From Papio anubis (lineage: Eukaryota > Chordata > Mammalia > Primates > Cercopithecidae): DNA of 64,000 nt. Shown one piece after another: positions 44,104-55,002 of this stretch (positions are counted from its first letter, which is position 1; every line of letters begins with the position of its first letter). The notes beneath the pieces were generated by a model. It worked only from the letters and a program-made list of their open reading frames with translations. It was not told the origin of the DNA and searched no databases. Location of the stretch: the NCBI RefSeq assembly GCF_008728515.1, contig NC_044988.1, positions 32,653,159 through 32,717,158 of the forward strand. The letters are read 5' to 3'. The position numbers were made by a program, and so were the translations under genes.

Positions 44104-44881
44104 TCAGTAGAAACTATTGGGAACATGATCTATTTGCATATGTCTTAATTCATTTTAATTTGGGGGGCTTACATACTTTGGAATATATTTCAAAATTCTG
44201 TTCTCTCTACTAACTTATCGTGTGTTTGCTTGTTTGTTTTTATATTGGAGGGTGTTTCTGCACCTCCTATTTGAAAGAGATTAAATGTTTTTTAAGGGGC
44301 TTTAAGGAACTATAAGGAAAATACGTAAGTTTCTGTTTTGTGAGAAGAACAGAAGGTTGCAGAGGGCAGAGATCATAGCCATCGACTATAAAAGTGTAAT
44401 GATAGCAGATGATGTGCCTCTGCTTTCTGTGAGACACAGAATAACAAAATTTATTTTAGCCAAGAAGACTGTTGACAATCTAAAATGTGTCAACGAGCAA
44501 TAGAGAGATCTAGGAACTACCTGAAAAGAAGAATAATTGAAAGAACTGGGAGTGGTTAGCCTAAAGCTGAGAAGACGTTAAGGCAACATACTATTATAGC
44601 TTTCTTAAATAGCCACAGGAGCTATTGAGAGGAAGTTCTGCTCTGCAGAACCATAACCTGGTGGATGGAAGTTTTGAATAGGCAGGTGCAGCATCAGCAC
44701 AAGGAAGTCCTTCCTATCAATGGATTGGGTGTCTTAGACCTTAAATATTTTCTTACCAATGTCGTTTAGCAGAGGGTGGATAGCGCAACAGGGATGTTGT
44801 AGAGAAGATTCCTGAAGTAGACAGATATTGCCTTGGATAATCACAAAGGCTCTTCTAACTTGATCAAACATTGTGGACTAC
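44104..44881. other. Unique sequence
   Basis: Nothing recognised. Confidence 0.45.
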
Positions 44882-45208
44882 AGATAACAAAATTGGCCGG
44901 GCGTGGTGGCTCAAGCCTGTAATCCCAGCACTTTGGGAGGCCGAGACGGGTGGATCACGAGGTCAGGAGATCGAGACCATCCTGGATAACATGGTGAAAC
45001 CCCGTCTTTACTAAAAAATACAAAAAACTAGCGGGGTGTGGTGGCAGGCGCCTGTAGTCCCAGCTACTCGGGAGGCTGAGGCAGAATGGCGTGAACCAGG
45101 GAGGCGGAGCTTGCAGTAAGCTGAGATCCGGCCACTGCACTCCAGCCTGGGCGACAGAGTGAGACTCCGTCTCAAAATAAATAAATAAATAAATAAAGAT
45201 AACAAAAT
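44882..45208 (+). mobile_element. Alu (Y-type), youngest-looking insertion in the window
   Basis: Sense Alu, body 44895-45175, tail (AAAT)n to about 45196. Y-diagnostic text GGATCACGAGGTCAGGAGAT and GGCGGAGCTTGCAGTAAGCT. Many CpGs are intact. A 3-bp deletion (GAGGCAGAATGGCG) is present. AGATAACAAAAT is perfectly duplicated at 44882-44893 and 45197-45208. GAGATCCGGCCACTGC differs from the common Y text (gagatcgcgccactgc). Confidence 0.97.
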
Positions 45209-45629
45209 AAGATGCAAATAATCTACAAAAGCAACCTATTGAGTACATTTATACTCAAAGCTAAATCAGGTGACTAAATATGACTGCCTTGCTTTTTGCA
45301 AGTCTACTTAGAATCAAACCTGAGACTTTTCCTTCCCCACCCCCACACATCGTTACTCCACTTCCCCTACCCTAATAGTCCAAAGCAATGTGTGAACATG
45401 CACTTCAAAAATTAGTAATATATTTTCAGCACAACGTAAAGGGTATGTGAGATAGAATTGTGCTGTATATACCAGAAAGCCCCCACATATCAGGAGTTTG
45501 ATAGAATAATTATTTGTTATATAACAAAATCCAAAAGTAGGTATTTGGGGACTGGTATGAAAGCTCCATGGTGATTTCAAGGTTACAGATGTTTACTTTT
45601 CCTTTTCACCATCCTCAGTATGTGGTTTT
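45209..45629. other. Unique sequence
   Basis: Nothing recognised. Confidence 0.4.
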
Positions 45630-45905
45630 CCCATCATGGTCCAAGATGACTGCTGGAGCTCCTGCCTACTCCAGGATGGCAGGAAGAAGGATGGAAAAAA
45701 AAAGGCACACCTTCCCACTTTTAAGTAGCTTTACTAGAATTCTCAGAAAACAGTTTTATTACATCTCATCAGACTATAAATTCAAAGAAGACCAGAAAAT
45801 TTAGCCATTATCCTGGACAACACTGGCCCAGCTAAAACTCAGCTTTCTGTTACTATTGGAGAAGAAAAGACTAGATATTGGGAGGTAACTGGAAGTTTCT
45901 CCTGA
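45630..45905 (+). mobile_element. Old interspersed repeat, family not named
   Basis: GGTCCAAGATGACTGCTGGA, GCTCCTGCCTACTCCAGGAT, TTACATCTCATCAGACTATA, GTTACTATTGGAGAAGAAAA, GATATTGGGAGGTAACTGG follow the right part of the same repeat class as 13135-13620. Confidence 0.5.
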
Positions 45906-46794
45906 ACAGGATTTAGGTATTATACAAAACAACAAACATAATGCTACTCTCTTGATATCTGTTTCCCTCAATATTTTAAAGCAAACCTACTTAAAGCAGA
46001 GACCAAGTTTTTATAGTAAATGGTAAGGGGGAAGTTTTGAGTGGAATTTTACCATGAAAAATGATACTAAAATTGTGGAAGCATATTTTATTTTATATTT
46101 AATATAATTTAGGTTTTAATATCAATTATTTATTAGGTTTTTGGGCCAAGAATGAGTTAAGTGCTGATTATTTAATTTGATGACATTGAAATGAGAATAT
46201 AATATGATTTAATAATAGGACATTCTTTGTTTCTATTTGTCTTTGGCTATGTGATCATGGAGAGGTTCTTTGAAAATATGCATCACTTTTACTAAGAGCT
46301 TCTCTTAGGCCTTTGGTATCCACATCATTCTCTTAAAGACCTGATCCTAGCATCAAAATTCCAGATGTTTCACTTCAAAATTTTCACTGGTCTACTTCTG
46401 CCAGACCCTCATTTGTCAGGGACATTGAGTGTGATATGATTAATTTTCTGACAGCACTTTAATTAACCTCATGAAATCTTGTACCAAGTGCAAGATTTGC
46501 AACCTCAATTTGCAATCAAGTTCACTACCAGATGTTTACATTTTACTATCTATAGAGACTCATCTAGAAATATTATGACAGATGTATAGAAATAGATACT
46601 ACTTTTTAAGAGGGAAGGATGTTTAAATGGGTACTAATAAGTGGGCAATTCATTAATAAATATTTTTGCATTAGGAAGACTCTTGTTTCCATATAAAACC
46701 TTTTAAGTACAGGATTTTAGATAACAAAGTTTCAGATAATGAGGATTTTTACCCTATATGTTATCTTTCAGTTAGGAAGTTAGAAAAATAAATG
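45906..46794. other. AT-rich unique sequence
   Basis: Very AT-rich around 46070-46220. Nothing recognised. Confidence 0.45.
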
Positions 46795-47035
46795 AAAATG
46801 GGATATGTGTACTGAGCACCTACCCTATATCAGGTGCTATGTTAGAAGCATTTTGCATGCTATTTCATTTGATCCCCCCCTCTCCCCGCCAGTAGGTCTA
46901 TAGAACAAGTTCTTAATTTTCATGTATAAATAGAAAACCTGGACAATCCAAGTAATTTACAAGTAAAGTCAGCATTGTAGAGCTCTCATTTAAGTCCAAG
47001 ACTGACTCCAACTCCTGTGTTCTTTACTCTAGAAA
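46795..47035 (-). mobile_element. MIR SINE
   Basis: Antisense MIR: GTACTGAGCACCTACCCTAT, CATGCTATTTCATTTGATCC, CCAAGTAATTTACAAGTAAA, GACTGACTCCAACTCCTGTG, TTCTTTACTCT. Close to full length. Confidence 0.82.
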
Positions 47036-47204
47036 TATGTTATGTTTCAAGGTTTTGATCAATGTGTTTTCACGGAGTGTCATCATTAATGGAAAGGAAA
47101 GGCAGGATAGAATGTTTCTTCCTGGTTAGCTTAACATAAATCAGCCTTGAAACATCCCAGAAGGCAGTAGGCTTTTACATCTTTATGTGTTTCACAGCAC
47201 CTAG

Positions 47205-47960
47205 GCATATAAATTAGCATGCTTTCAGCTGCAAGTAATTGAAACTTGACTCAATTGACTTGTGGACCAGTGATTATCAAAGTATAACCCCTGGACCAGC
47301 AACATTGGCATCACCTGAGACCTTGTTAGAAATGCAAATTCTCCACTCCTACCCTGGATCTACTGAATCAGAAACTCCGGAGGTGTAGCCCAGTGCTCTG
47401 TGGTTTAACCAGCCCTCCAGGTGATTCTAATGAATGCTAAACTTTGAAAACCAGTGATTCAGACAATAAGGAAATTCACTTTCTCACTAAGCAGGAAGTA
47501 TAAAGACAGGGTATTTCTGGGTACAGCAGGATCAGGGCCGAGTTCTGTTCCCCATAACTCTCTTACTCTGTTCTTCTCCACATGTTCACTTTTCCTTGGA
47601 CTGACTCTCCTTGTAGTCCCACACCCAGAAGCAGAAAATGAGCCATCTCTTTGTCTTTTTCAAAGATTGGAGATACCTTTCCCAGAAATCCTCCCAACAG
47701 CCTTGCCCTCATGTTTCAAAGGCCAGAATCCTGTTACCTGATCAGGTCTTCAGCCAGTTACTGCCAAGTTGGATAAGATTGATGTGATTAGCTGACACTA
47801 ATCAAGACCTACCCACTGCCATATGGCCATACCCAGGAGGAAGCACACCTGAATAAAAACAATATTCTTTTTGGAAGAAGAAAGCAGAGAAAGGAGGTGG
47901 TATTGGGGTATAGGTATTGCATAGGCTACCAGCAGTACCACCTACAAACATGAAGATGGT
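47205..47960 (+). mobile_element. Old interspersed repeat split by MER5A, family not named
   Basis: TTCAGCTGCAAGTAATTGAA then ACTTGACTCAATTGACTTGT on the left, and after the MER5A CAATAAGGAAATTCACTTTC, GCAGGATCAGGGCCGAGTTC, GAAGAAAGCAGAGAAAGGAG and GGTATTGCATAGGCTACC follow one known old repeat pattern ('aagtaacagaaacccaactcaa-ttggctta ... aaggaaatttattggctcat ... gaagaaggggaaatggatgctgggcaggca'). Confidence 0.5.
47270..47456 (-). mobile_element. MER5A with both termini
   Basis: CAGTGATTATCAAAGTATAA at the left and TTTGAAAACCAGTG at the right are the inverted ends. The interior CCTGGACCAGCAACATTGGC, CTTGTTAGAAATGCAAATTC, CTACTGAATCAGAAACTCCG is diagnostic. The 8 bp on each side (TTGTGGAC / ATTCAGAC) keep five matches, a decayed target duplication. 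Confidence 0.93.
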
Positions 47961-49079
47961 GGATCCATGCTGCAGCAAAATCTTTGCCCCATAAGGACTT
48001 CAACTTGAAGTCTGTAAATTTGTTTCAATAATCTTATCATTCTCACTTCCTAGCCTTTTAAAATTTCAGGTCAAAGGCAGCCTAAAGATCACCACATTTT
48101 AAAGTTTTGGCGATTATTGTCTGACATTTAAAACCAGCTAGACATAATATATTAAATTACAGAGTTTTTAGTAGCATCATTTAGATCTGTTCATCTATTT
48201 TAGTGAAACATTCTATCTTTTCATACCAGAGCTCTGAGATAATTATAATTAAAAGGACACAAAACTATGACTAAAAATATGTATTTTCCTTCTACGGTCT
48301 TTGTGCTTCTTCAAATGACAGGTGCTTCTTAAGAAAGGAAATTCTATTCATTGCTATCTTTGCTATCTTTTCTATAGCAAAAAAATAAATTTTAAATAAT
48401 GACTTTTTAAAAGAGAAAATCTGAAATGATGAACAGATTGCTTTGATCACTGCTTTGCTGAACAACTCAGACAGTTGTTTGGAGACGGGTAGGAATACAG
48501 CAAATATTTAATTTTTGCTTGATTCACACATGAAGGTATTAGTTAGGAAGATTAGTAATTACCAAATCCTCTACTAGTCAGACATAGATGCCACATAACT
48601 CTGCAATTGTTTAGCTGTAATATGAACCAATCTCGGCAGAGGTAGTAAACTGTAGTTCCTAGCCATAACAGCTTGAAAAATATTCATGCAGCCTGCATTT
48701 CATTGTTGTTCTGTATCAGAGGACTCCTCAGCCTTCCCACTTCTTGAGTTTTTCAATTACGTGCTTGCCTCATTTATATTCTACATCTGATCAAATACCA
48801 AAGAATGTGGATTAGTCACATTCCTACATAAATTTAAACATTATGTAACAAGTGTCCCAGCGGTTTGAGAATGAACTTCAACATCGCATATTGGGAAGAG
48901 CCCTAGGTTGGAATATAGACACTCTCTCTGGCTTCTAACCCTATCTCTGCCTCCCATCTGCCTGGTAATTTGGAGTAATTCACTTTACACATCTAGGCCT
49001 TAGATTTCGGTGTCCAAAATTAGGAGATTGGCATTTGTCTCTGAATTCTCCGCCAAATCTAGTGTCCTGATCAAAGAAA
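47961..49079. other. About 1.1 kb of unique sequence
   Basis: Nothing recognised. Confidence 0.5.
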
Positions 49080-49292
49080 GATCAGAGGAGAGGCGGCTCA
49101 GCATAGTGTGAAAAACCTTTAGATTCACATCTCAGGTCAGCTACTTATTAACCGTATGACCTTGGGCGAATTATTTAAAATATCTGAGACAGTTTTCTCA
49201 TGGGTAGAATAGAGATAATATCAACCTCCCTCTCAGGTTGTTATGAGACTTGGAGAAAAATATACTGGAAGTAGCTAGCATTGTTAATGTTA
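49080..49292 (+). mobile_element. MIR SINE
   Basis: CAGCTACTTATTAACCGTAT, GACCTTGGGCGAATTATTTA, GTTTTCTCATGGGTAGAATA, CAGGTTGTTATGAGACTTGG: sense MIR, near full length. Confidence 0.88.
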
Positions 49293-49512
49293 TAGTTGTT
49301 CTACAATAATTAAATGGAGAGGAAGAATTCCACCTTATGTTTTTCCATACTCTTCACTACTACAGTTCTTGGGGCAAGGGGAAGGAAAAAAAAATGGTTA
49401 AAAGGTTGTGTCAATATCTCATGTCTCCACTTTTCTGTCACCTATTTATTCATTAACTCCCTTACTGCCAAGATGACAGTTGACGACAGACATTTTTCTA
49501 CTCTGCACCTGT

Positions 49513-49680
49513 CCAGTGGTTCTCAAACTTAATGTGCTTCAGAGTCATCTGCAGGGCTTGTTAAAACACAGATTGCTGGTCCCCAGTCCCACAGCTTCTG
49601 CTGCAGTAGGTCTGAGAGCCTGGATTTCCTAAATGCACACAGGAGCTGCCGCTGGTGGTCTAAGGACCACACTTGGTTGA
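49513..49680 (+). mobile_element. MER5A
   Basis: CAGTGGTTCTCAAACTTAAT, AGGGCTTGTTAAAACACAGA, TTGCTGGTCCCCAGTCCCAC, CTGCAGTAGGTCTGAGAGCC, GGACCACACTTGG: sense MER5A. Confidence 0.94.
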
Positions 49681-49699
49681 TGAGTAGAATTTCTTTGAG

Positions 49700-49835
49700 A
49701 AGTTTATAAAAGAATACAAGTTTCTAGACCTACTCTTGGAGGTTATGATTCAGTAAGGCTGGCTGGGTGCTAGGAATCTCTATTTTTAAAGCTCCCCAGG
49801 TGATCCTCATGTTTAGCCGGTTTGGGAACAGCAAC
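49700..49835 (-). mobile_element. MER5-type fragment
   Basis: CTAGACCTACTCTTGGAGGT, TATGATTCAGTAAGGCTGGC, GGAATCTCTATTTTTAAAGC, TCCCCAGGTGATCCTCATGT, then TTTGGGAACAGC: the right two thirds of an antisense MER5-like element next to the sense MER5A. Confidence 0.7.
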
Positions 49836-50029
49836 TCTATTTCTAATTCCACTGGTGAATGTGTTCCCAAAGCCTCCTGGTGGTTTTGTTGATGCAGCAA
49901 TTTCCTCCTGTAATTCTTAATCCTTCTGGGTCTCTCCTCCAATTCCACTTTCAAATACCATCATTCAGAGTCACCTCAACTTTTCTTTATTTCTAGATAA
50001 ATGAGATTTCTTCCTGTTTTTGATCCTTG

Positions 50030-50275
50030 CTATTAGCAGAAGCTGGAAGTCCTAATGCCTTATAAATATTGTGTTTCTGCCTCTCAAGACATTTATCTTT
50101 CTGTATGTTTTATTTGTGTTGTTCATTCTTCCTCACCTCAACTCTTCTCCCCAGCACTACTAATAAGGCCCTTCAGGGCAAAGACTGGATTCTATTCAAA
50201 GAATGCCCTAGTACAGAGACTTGTAAATAGTAGGTGATCAAAACAAAGATGTTGAAACTAAATTTGATCACACAA
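50030..50275 (+). mobile_element. L2 3' end relic
   Basis: TTCTCCCCAGCACTACTAAT, CAGGGCAAAGACTGGATTCT, CTTGTAAATAGTAGGTGATC follow the L2 3' end ('gagggcagggactg ... tagcacatagtaggtgctcaa'). Confidence 0.6.
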
Positions 50276-50339
50276 GAAAGCTATTTATCACCATGTCTGC
50301 CACCATTGTCATAGACCTATGTCTTTTCTCAAAGGTTTT

Positions 50340-50465
50340 GGTAGTAATAGATAACACTTATTAAGCTAACTTTATGGACGTTTTGCATGTGAGGCACTAT
50401 TCCAAGCATTTAGCCTATATCAACTAGTGTAATGTCAACTAGTGTAATTCATGTAATTAGCTTAA
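50340..50465 (-). mobile_element. MIR fragment
   Basis: AGATAACACTTATTAAGCTA, GAGGCACTATTCCAAGCATT match the right end of antisense MIR. An imperfect direct repeat of CAACTAGTGTAAT occurs at 50419 and 50433. Confidence 0.65.
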
Positions 50466-50734
50466 GGCATCTTGCAATCAAGTCATTTTTCCTCCTTAAC
50501 CGCTGTAAACTCAGAGCAGCCCCAACCATTTCCAGCAGGTAAGCAAAAACGAAGAGACCAGATGAAGAAAAGCCAGAAGTCATAGCTGGACAGAGAACTA
50601 CATCCCTGCTCTGTGAGTCAGCAAACCCTAACCTCTGCAGTGCTGACTCTGCAGCCCTTAATATAGTCCCTCAACACCGTTTGAAAAGACTCCCACACTG
50701 ATGGAAACAGGCCTTCTTCTTCTTCTTTTTCTAA

Positions 50735-51065
50735 ATAACCTTTATTTTTCAGAGGAGTTTTAGGTTCACAGCAAAATTGAGAGGAAGGTACAGAGATTTC
50801 CCATATCTCCCCTGCTCCCACAAAACCACAGCCTCCCCAGTTATTAACATCCCTCACCAGAGTGGTACATTTGCTACAATTGATGAACCTACATTGATGC
50901 ATCATAACCAACCCAAATCCATAGTTTACATTAGGATTGATTCTTGGCATTCTTACCTTCTATGGGTTTGGAAAATGTATAATGACATGTATCCATTATT
51001 ACAGTATCATACAGAGTAGTTTTACTGCCCTAAACATCCTCTGTTCTCCACCTACTCATTTCTTC
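50735..51065 (-). mobile_element. Old L1M 3' UTR-type fragment
   Basis: TTTTAGGTTCACAGCAAAAT, GGTACAGAGATTTCCCATAT, ACATCCCTCACCAGAGTGGT, CTACAATTGATGAACCTACA, TATGGGTTTGGAAAATGTAT, AATGACATGTATCCATTATT form a well-known mammalian L1 3' UTR segment. Orientation and subfamily are inferred. Confidence 0.7.
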
Positions 51066-51164
51066 CTCCCCCAACCTTCATGTTCACATAAAACGTGAGC
51101 ATGAGGGCAAATCCTAAATCAAGTACAATATATATGGGTCAACACTATTGTTTACAATATGTGG

Positions 51165-51262
51165 GGAGCCATTTAACCTCTGTGAGCCTCTATCCTTATT
51201 GACAAAAGTTGAAAATAATTGTATCTCTCATTGTGATGATCCAATGAGACAATATCACTTAA
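51165..51262 (+). mobile_element. MIR fragment
   Basis: GCCATTTAACCTCTGTGAGC, AGTTGAAAATAATTGTATCT, CTCATTGTGATGATCCAATG follow the sense MIR core. Confidence 0.7.
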
Positions 51263-51337
51263 GAGGGAGCCATTTTAGAAACTGACCATACAAAATTTGA
51301 CGATTTCAACCTGTGCAGCACTGATACGGATGGTTAC

Positions 51338-51713
51338 AATGCTGATATAGTTTGGCTCTGTGTCCCAAACCAAATATCACCTTGAATTGTAATAATCTCC
51401 ATGTTTCATGGGAGGGACCTGGTGGGAGGAAATTGAATCATGGGGGTAGGTTTTTCCCATGATCATGCTGTTCTTGTAATGGTGAATACATCTCATGAGA
51501 TCCAATGGTTTTATAAAGGGGAGTTCCCCTCTATATACTCTCTTGCCTGCTGCCATGTAAGACTTGCCATTGCTTCTCCTTTGCCTTCCACCATGATTTT
51601 GAGGTCTCCCCAGCCATGTGGAATCGTAAGTCCATTAAACCTCTTTCCTTTATAAATTACCCAGTCTAAGGTATGTCCTTATTAGCAGAGTGAGAACAGA
51701 CTAATACAAATGC
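51338..51713 (+). mobile_element. THE1-type solo LTR with 5-bp target duplications
   Basis: LTR 51343-51708 (366 bp). It begins TGATATAGTTTGGCTCTGTG, contains GGTTTTATAAAGGGGAGTTC, CCATGATTTTGAGGTCTCCC and CCATTAAACCTCTTTCCTTT (polyadenylation area), and ends GTGAGAACAGACTAATACA. AATGC is duplicated exactly at 51338-51342 and 51709-51713. It is a MaLR endogenous-retrovirus LTR left by recombination between the two LTRs; no internal coding sequence remains. Confidence 0.95.
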
Positions 51714-52159
51714 TTTTGGACACCCATGGTTTAGGGAGCATTCCATTGGTGGGGATAAGAGGTGCTCTACACCTTGCAAGGGGCAGACAATCCTGTATGA
51801 TGAAGAATTGTCCTGCCTCAAGTGAATTTTCTAAAGTCAAGGATATTTCAATTTGAGAAGCTAGGCATTCTGATAAGTGAAGAACTTGTTTCTAATAATC
51901 CAAGCATAGACTATTACTTGGTTTAACATATAAACAGCAAATAGTTTTGCATGACTGTAACATGCACTGAGTTTTCCAGATGAAAATTCCCATGTAAATT
52001 GAAAGAATACAGAATTTAGTTTTGTTCAGAACTTTTCCAAGGATTATTTGTCATTTTGTAATTTACATCATTGATGCTTCTTGTGGTATCTGAGTCACAA
52101 ATGTAACACACCTGTTTCAATTTTTGTTTGTAACTAGTATTCACAGTGATTTATGAACT
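51714..52159. other. Unique sequence
   Basis: Nothing recognised. Confidence 0.45.
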
Positions 52160-52253
52160 TGTTTATTTATATATAAACATACACATATTCATATCTACAC
52201 ATATCTATGTATTTACATACATGCATAAATACACACATATATGTATTTATATT
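52160..52253. repeat. AT/TATG-rich low-complexity tract
   Basis: TTTATATATAAACATACACA, TACATACATGCATAAATACA, CACACATATATGTATTTATA: alternating purine-pyrimidine low complexity. Confidence 0.8.
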
Positions 52254-53189
52254 ACCCTTATTTTAAGCACATGAAAAATTTAAATAGAGTGATACTGGTT
52301 GAATATTACCTTAATTTCAAACTTTACAAATTTTAAGTACATGTAAGCATTTGACTACTTTATTATTCTCTTTAGTGTAGTTGTACCTACATACATATTG
52401 AAACACGTTATTTGATTATAGATCACCTTTCTCTTCATTGTCTTTATAGTACATTTAAAGCATTATATGGGTGTTTTTGAACTTATGCTTATAGATAAAC
52501 TATTTTATCTATGAAGTAAATTTCAGAGTAGTGAAAGGGCCAACACAAAATATATACTCTCTGGAGGGAGAGCTCGGACTGAGAATGTTGAGAACTACTA
52601 CACTACAGAAATGTGAGTAATTGCTATTTGTCCTCAGTTTTGTGCAGGAGATTGACTGAAAATTAGTCAGGGAGAGATGGCTCTCTGCTCTTTGTGATGC
52701 GAAGGCCATTATATTAAGCATCTGCCTATTTCCTTCTTTTGTCCTCTAGTGCATGTTCATTAGTTATGGTTTGCTAGGGTAATCTATGGACAGATCATAG
52801 ACAGTTTTCTGAAAGATATGTCAGCCATGGACATGAGAGCTACTCCTAAAAAACAATGACCGCTGGCACAACTGGACCCTTAATTTGATATCCATATGTG
52901 CATTCATGCCTGAGGGCTTAATGAGAATGCCGCAGTGTCTTTCCTCAGCATCTCTGCTAAGTGCCAATTACACCATTTATTTCTAATGTGATTATATCCT
53001 GGGTTGTGTTTAAAATATTATTCTACTCTTAACCACTTACTGAGAAAGCTTTTTCCCTCAAATGTGTCAAAAACCATGTTGAAATGTGTCTGAACATTTA
53101 AGGAGAACAGAGAGGACTTAAGCAAAAGTTGAGAACAAGACTCATTCCCCCAACCTTGCCGCATGGATGAGGCACTTCTACAAACAATA
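52254..53189. other. Unique sequence
   Basis: Nothing recognised over about 0.9 kb. Confidence 0.45.
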
Positions 53190-53358
53190 ACTTGTTTACT
53201 GTTAACAATCCCTTTATGAGCTGTGTAGCATCACCTCTATTTACACTTGAGGAAATAGAAATAAAAAGTAAAAGCACTTTTAAAGCTCATAGATATATGC
53301 AAAATTTGGGAATTAGACCCACATCATCTGATTCCAAAGTCAATGCTCTCTGCAAGAT
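53190..53358 (-). mobile_element. MIR SINE
   Basis: CTCTATTTACACTTGAGGAA, GGAATTAGACCCACATCATC, TGATTCCAAAGTCAATGCTC: the left two thirds of antisense MIR. Confidence 0.75.
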
Positions 53359-53394
53359 ATTCCCCCACTTTCTGTCCCCAGTTTATACAAATCT

Positions 53395-53560
53395 GTTTGT
53401 TTATCCAAATAGTCTTTGAGACCCTACTGTTGGCAGGACACTGCAAAGGATACGACTTTGACTTTGCCTTTTGAGAAGCTCACAGAATGATAGTGTAGGC
53501 TGACAAATAATAAGAGAATATTAGGAACAAGAGTATCACAGAGACACAAAAGAAGTTGTA
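53395..53560 (-). mobile_element. L2 3' relic
   Basis: TCTTTGAGACCCTACTGTTG, GCAGGACACTGCAAAGGATA, TTTGAGAAGCTCACAGAATG follow antisense L2 ('ttgagcacctactatgtgcca-gcactg ... ggagctcacagtctag'). Confidence 0.6.
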
Positions 53561-53564
53561 GTGG

Positions 53565-54245
53565 GCTGTCAGCAAAGATGGCCACTAACAATTTATTTTT
53601 CCCCATCTGGGCATGGCACTCCTTCCATCAAGATGTCATATCCATTTCTCCTCTCTTTGAATCTAGGCTGCCCATGTGACTTGTTTTGGCCCATAGGATG
53701 CCATGGAAGTGCCACCATGTCAGTTCAGTACCTACTTCTTAAGAGACCTAAGAACTTCCAGTTTTACTCTGTTGGGGTCTTGAGTTACTCTCAAAAGAAG
53801 TTGAACTACCCTTCTAGAAAGTGATTCTTTGCCATCCTCCAAAGATCACAGCCTCTCCAGCTGAGGCACCAGACATAGGATCAACTAAAAATGCAAATAA
53901 TTAGCCGGATGTGGTGGCGGGCGCCTGTAGTCCCAGCTACTCGGGAGACTGAGGCAGGAGAATGGCCTGGACCCAGGAGGCAGAGATTGCAGTGAGCCAA
54001 GATCACGTCACTGCACTCCAGCCTGGGTGACAGAGCAAGATTCCGTCACAAAAAAAAAAAAAAAAAAAAAGATATCTTGGATCCTCCAATCCCAGTGGAG
54101 CCACTCCCACCCGTTACCTTGCAGAGCAGAAATAAGCCGTCCCTGCTGAGCCCTGCTTAAATTCCTGACACACAGAATAATGAGCAAGAAAATGTTTTTC
54201 CTTTAAGCCATCAACTTGGGGATGGCTATTGTATGACAATAAACA
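53565..54245 (+). mobile_element. MLT1-like LTR split by an Alu
   Basis: Left part: CTTTGAATCTAGGCTGCCCA, TGTGACTTGTTTTGGCCCAT, GGATGCCATGGAAGTG, CAGCTGAGGCACCAGACATA. Right part after the Alu: TCTTGGATCCTCCAATCCCA, AATTCCTGACACACAGAATA, ATGAGCAAGAAAATGTTTTT, CTTTAAGCCATCAACTTGGG. This is the order of an old MaLR-type LTR. A solo remnant with no coding sequence. Confidence 0.7.
53884..54070 (+). mobile_element. 5'-truncated Alu (S/Y-like)
   Basis: Starts ACTAAAAATGCAAATAATTA (linker), so the left monomer is missing. It ends in about 22 A's (54049-54070). GGCGGGCGCCTGTAGTCCCA and GAATGGCCTGGACCC are late-S/Y-like. Confidence 0.95.
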
Positions 54246-54569
54246 TCAGAGATTTAAAAAAACACCATGGGAATACCTGTAGGAAAGAGAGACTTTTTGG
54301 AGTAATCTGAGAGATATTCAAAAAATAAGTAGAATTTGAGATGAACCTTAAAGAGATGAGTGAACCCTGAGGAAAAAGTTTCCATAATCCTGCCTCTACC
54401 CCTACTGGGAACACATGTCCTATCTTAGAAGCAAAACACAACAGACAATAAGTTATCAAAATTATGAGAAAACAGATCAATGACCAGAATTGTTGCCTTT
54501 GAGATGAGGAAGAATGCCTTCATTCTGCAGCACCCTGAAAGAGACCAGTGAGGAGCAAACATCCTTATT
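54246..54569. other. Unique sequence
   Basis: Nothing recognised. Confidence 0.4.
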
Positions 54570-55002
54570 CCATCTCCATGTTCTTTTTTAATTAATTAGT
54601 TAATCTATTTATTTGAGATGGAATCTCACTTTGTTGCCCAGGCTGGAGTGCAATGGCACCATCTCGGCTCACTGCAACCTCTGCCTCCTGGGTTCAAATG
54701 ATTCTCCCACCTCTAATGTTGCCCTCATATTATTAATTACCAGAGAGGTAGGACTTATCAAAAACATTTTCAACCGTGTGCAGTGTGCAGTTTCCCAGCC
54801 TCCCAAGTAGCTGGGACTACAGGCGCACACCACCACAACCAGCTAAATTTTGTATCTTTTTAGTAGAGACGGGTTTTACCATGTTGGCCAGACTGGTCTT
54901 GAACTCCTGACCTCAGGTGATCCACTTCCCTCGGCCTCCCAAAGTGCTGGGATTACAGGCCAGGTATGAGCCATCACACCCAGCCCTCCATCTCCATGTT
55001 CT
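54570..55002 (-). mobile_element. Alu interrupted by an 83-bp foreign segment
   Basis: Antisense Alu, 54585-54987, flanked by a perfect 15-bp duplication CCATCTCCATGTTCT (54570-54584, 54988-55002). At 54713 the text CCCACCTC should continue with AGCCTCCC, but that resumes only at 54797. The 83 bp between (54714-54796) are not Alu. A second oddity is a 6-bp gain, GGCCAGGTATGAGCC, at 54959-54966. Total length is about 403 bp against about 310 expected. Confidence 0.96.

Noticed and set aside
43914..44213. 99-codon frame with a Cys/Val-rich centre
   Set aside because: The centre is the translated (TG)n microsatellite.
51343..51708. Possible complete THE1 provirus
   Set aside because: Only one LTR is present and the duplications directly flank it, so it is a solo LTR.
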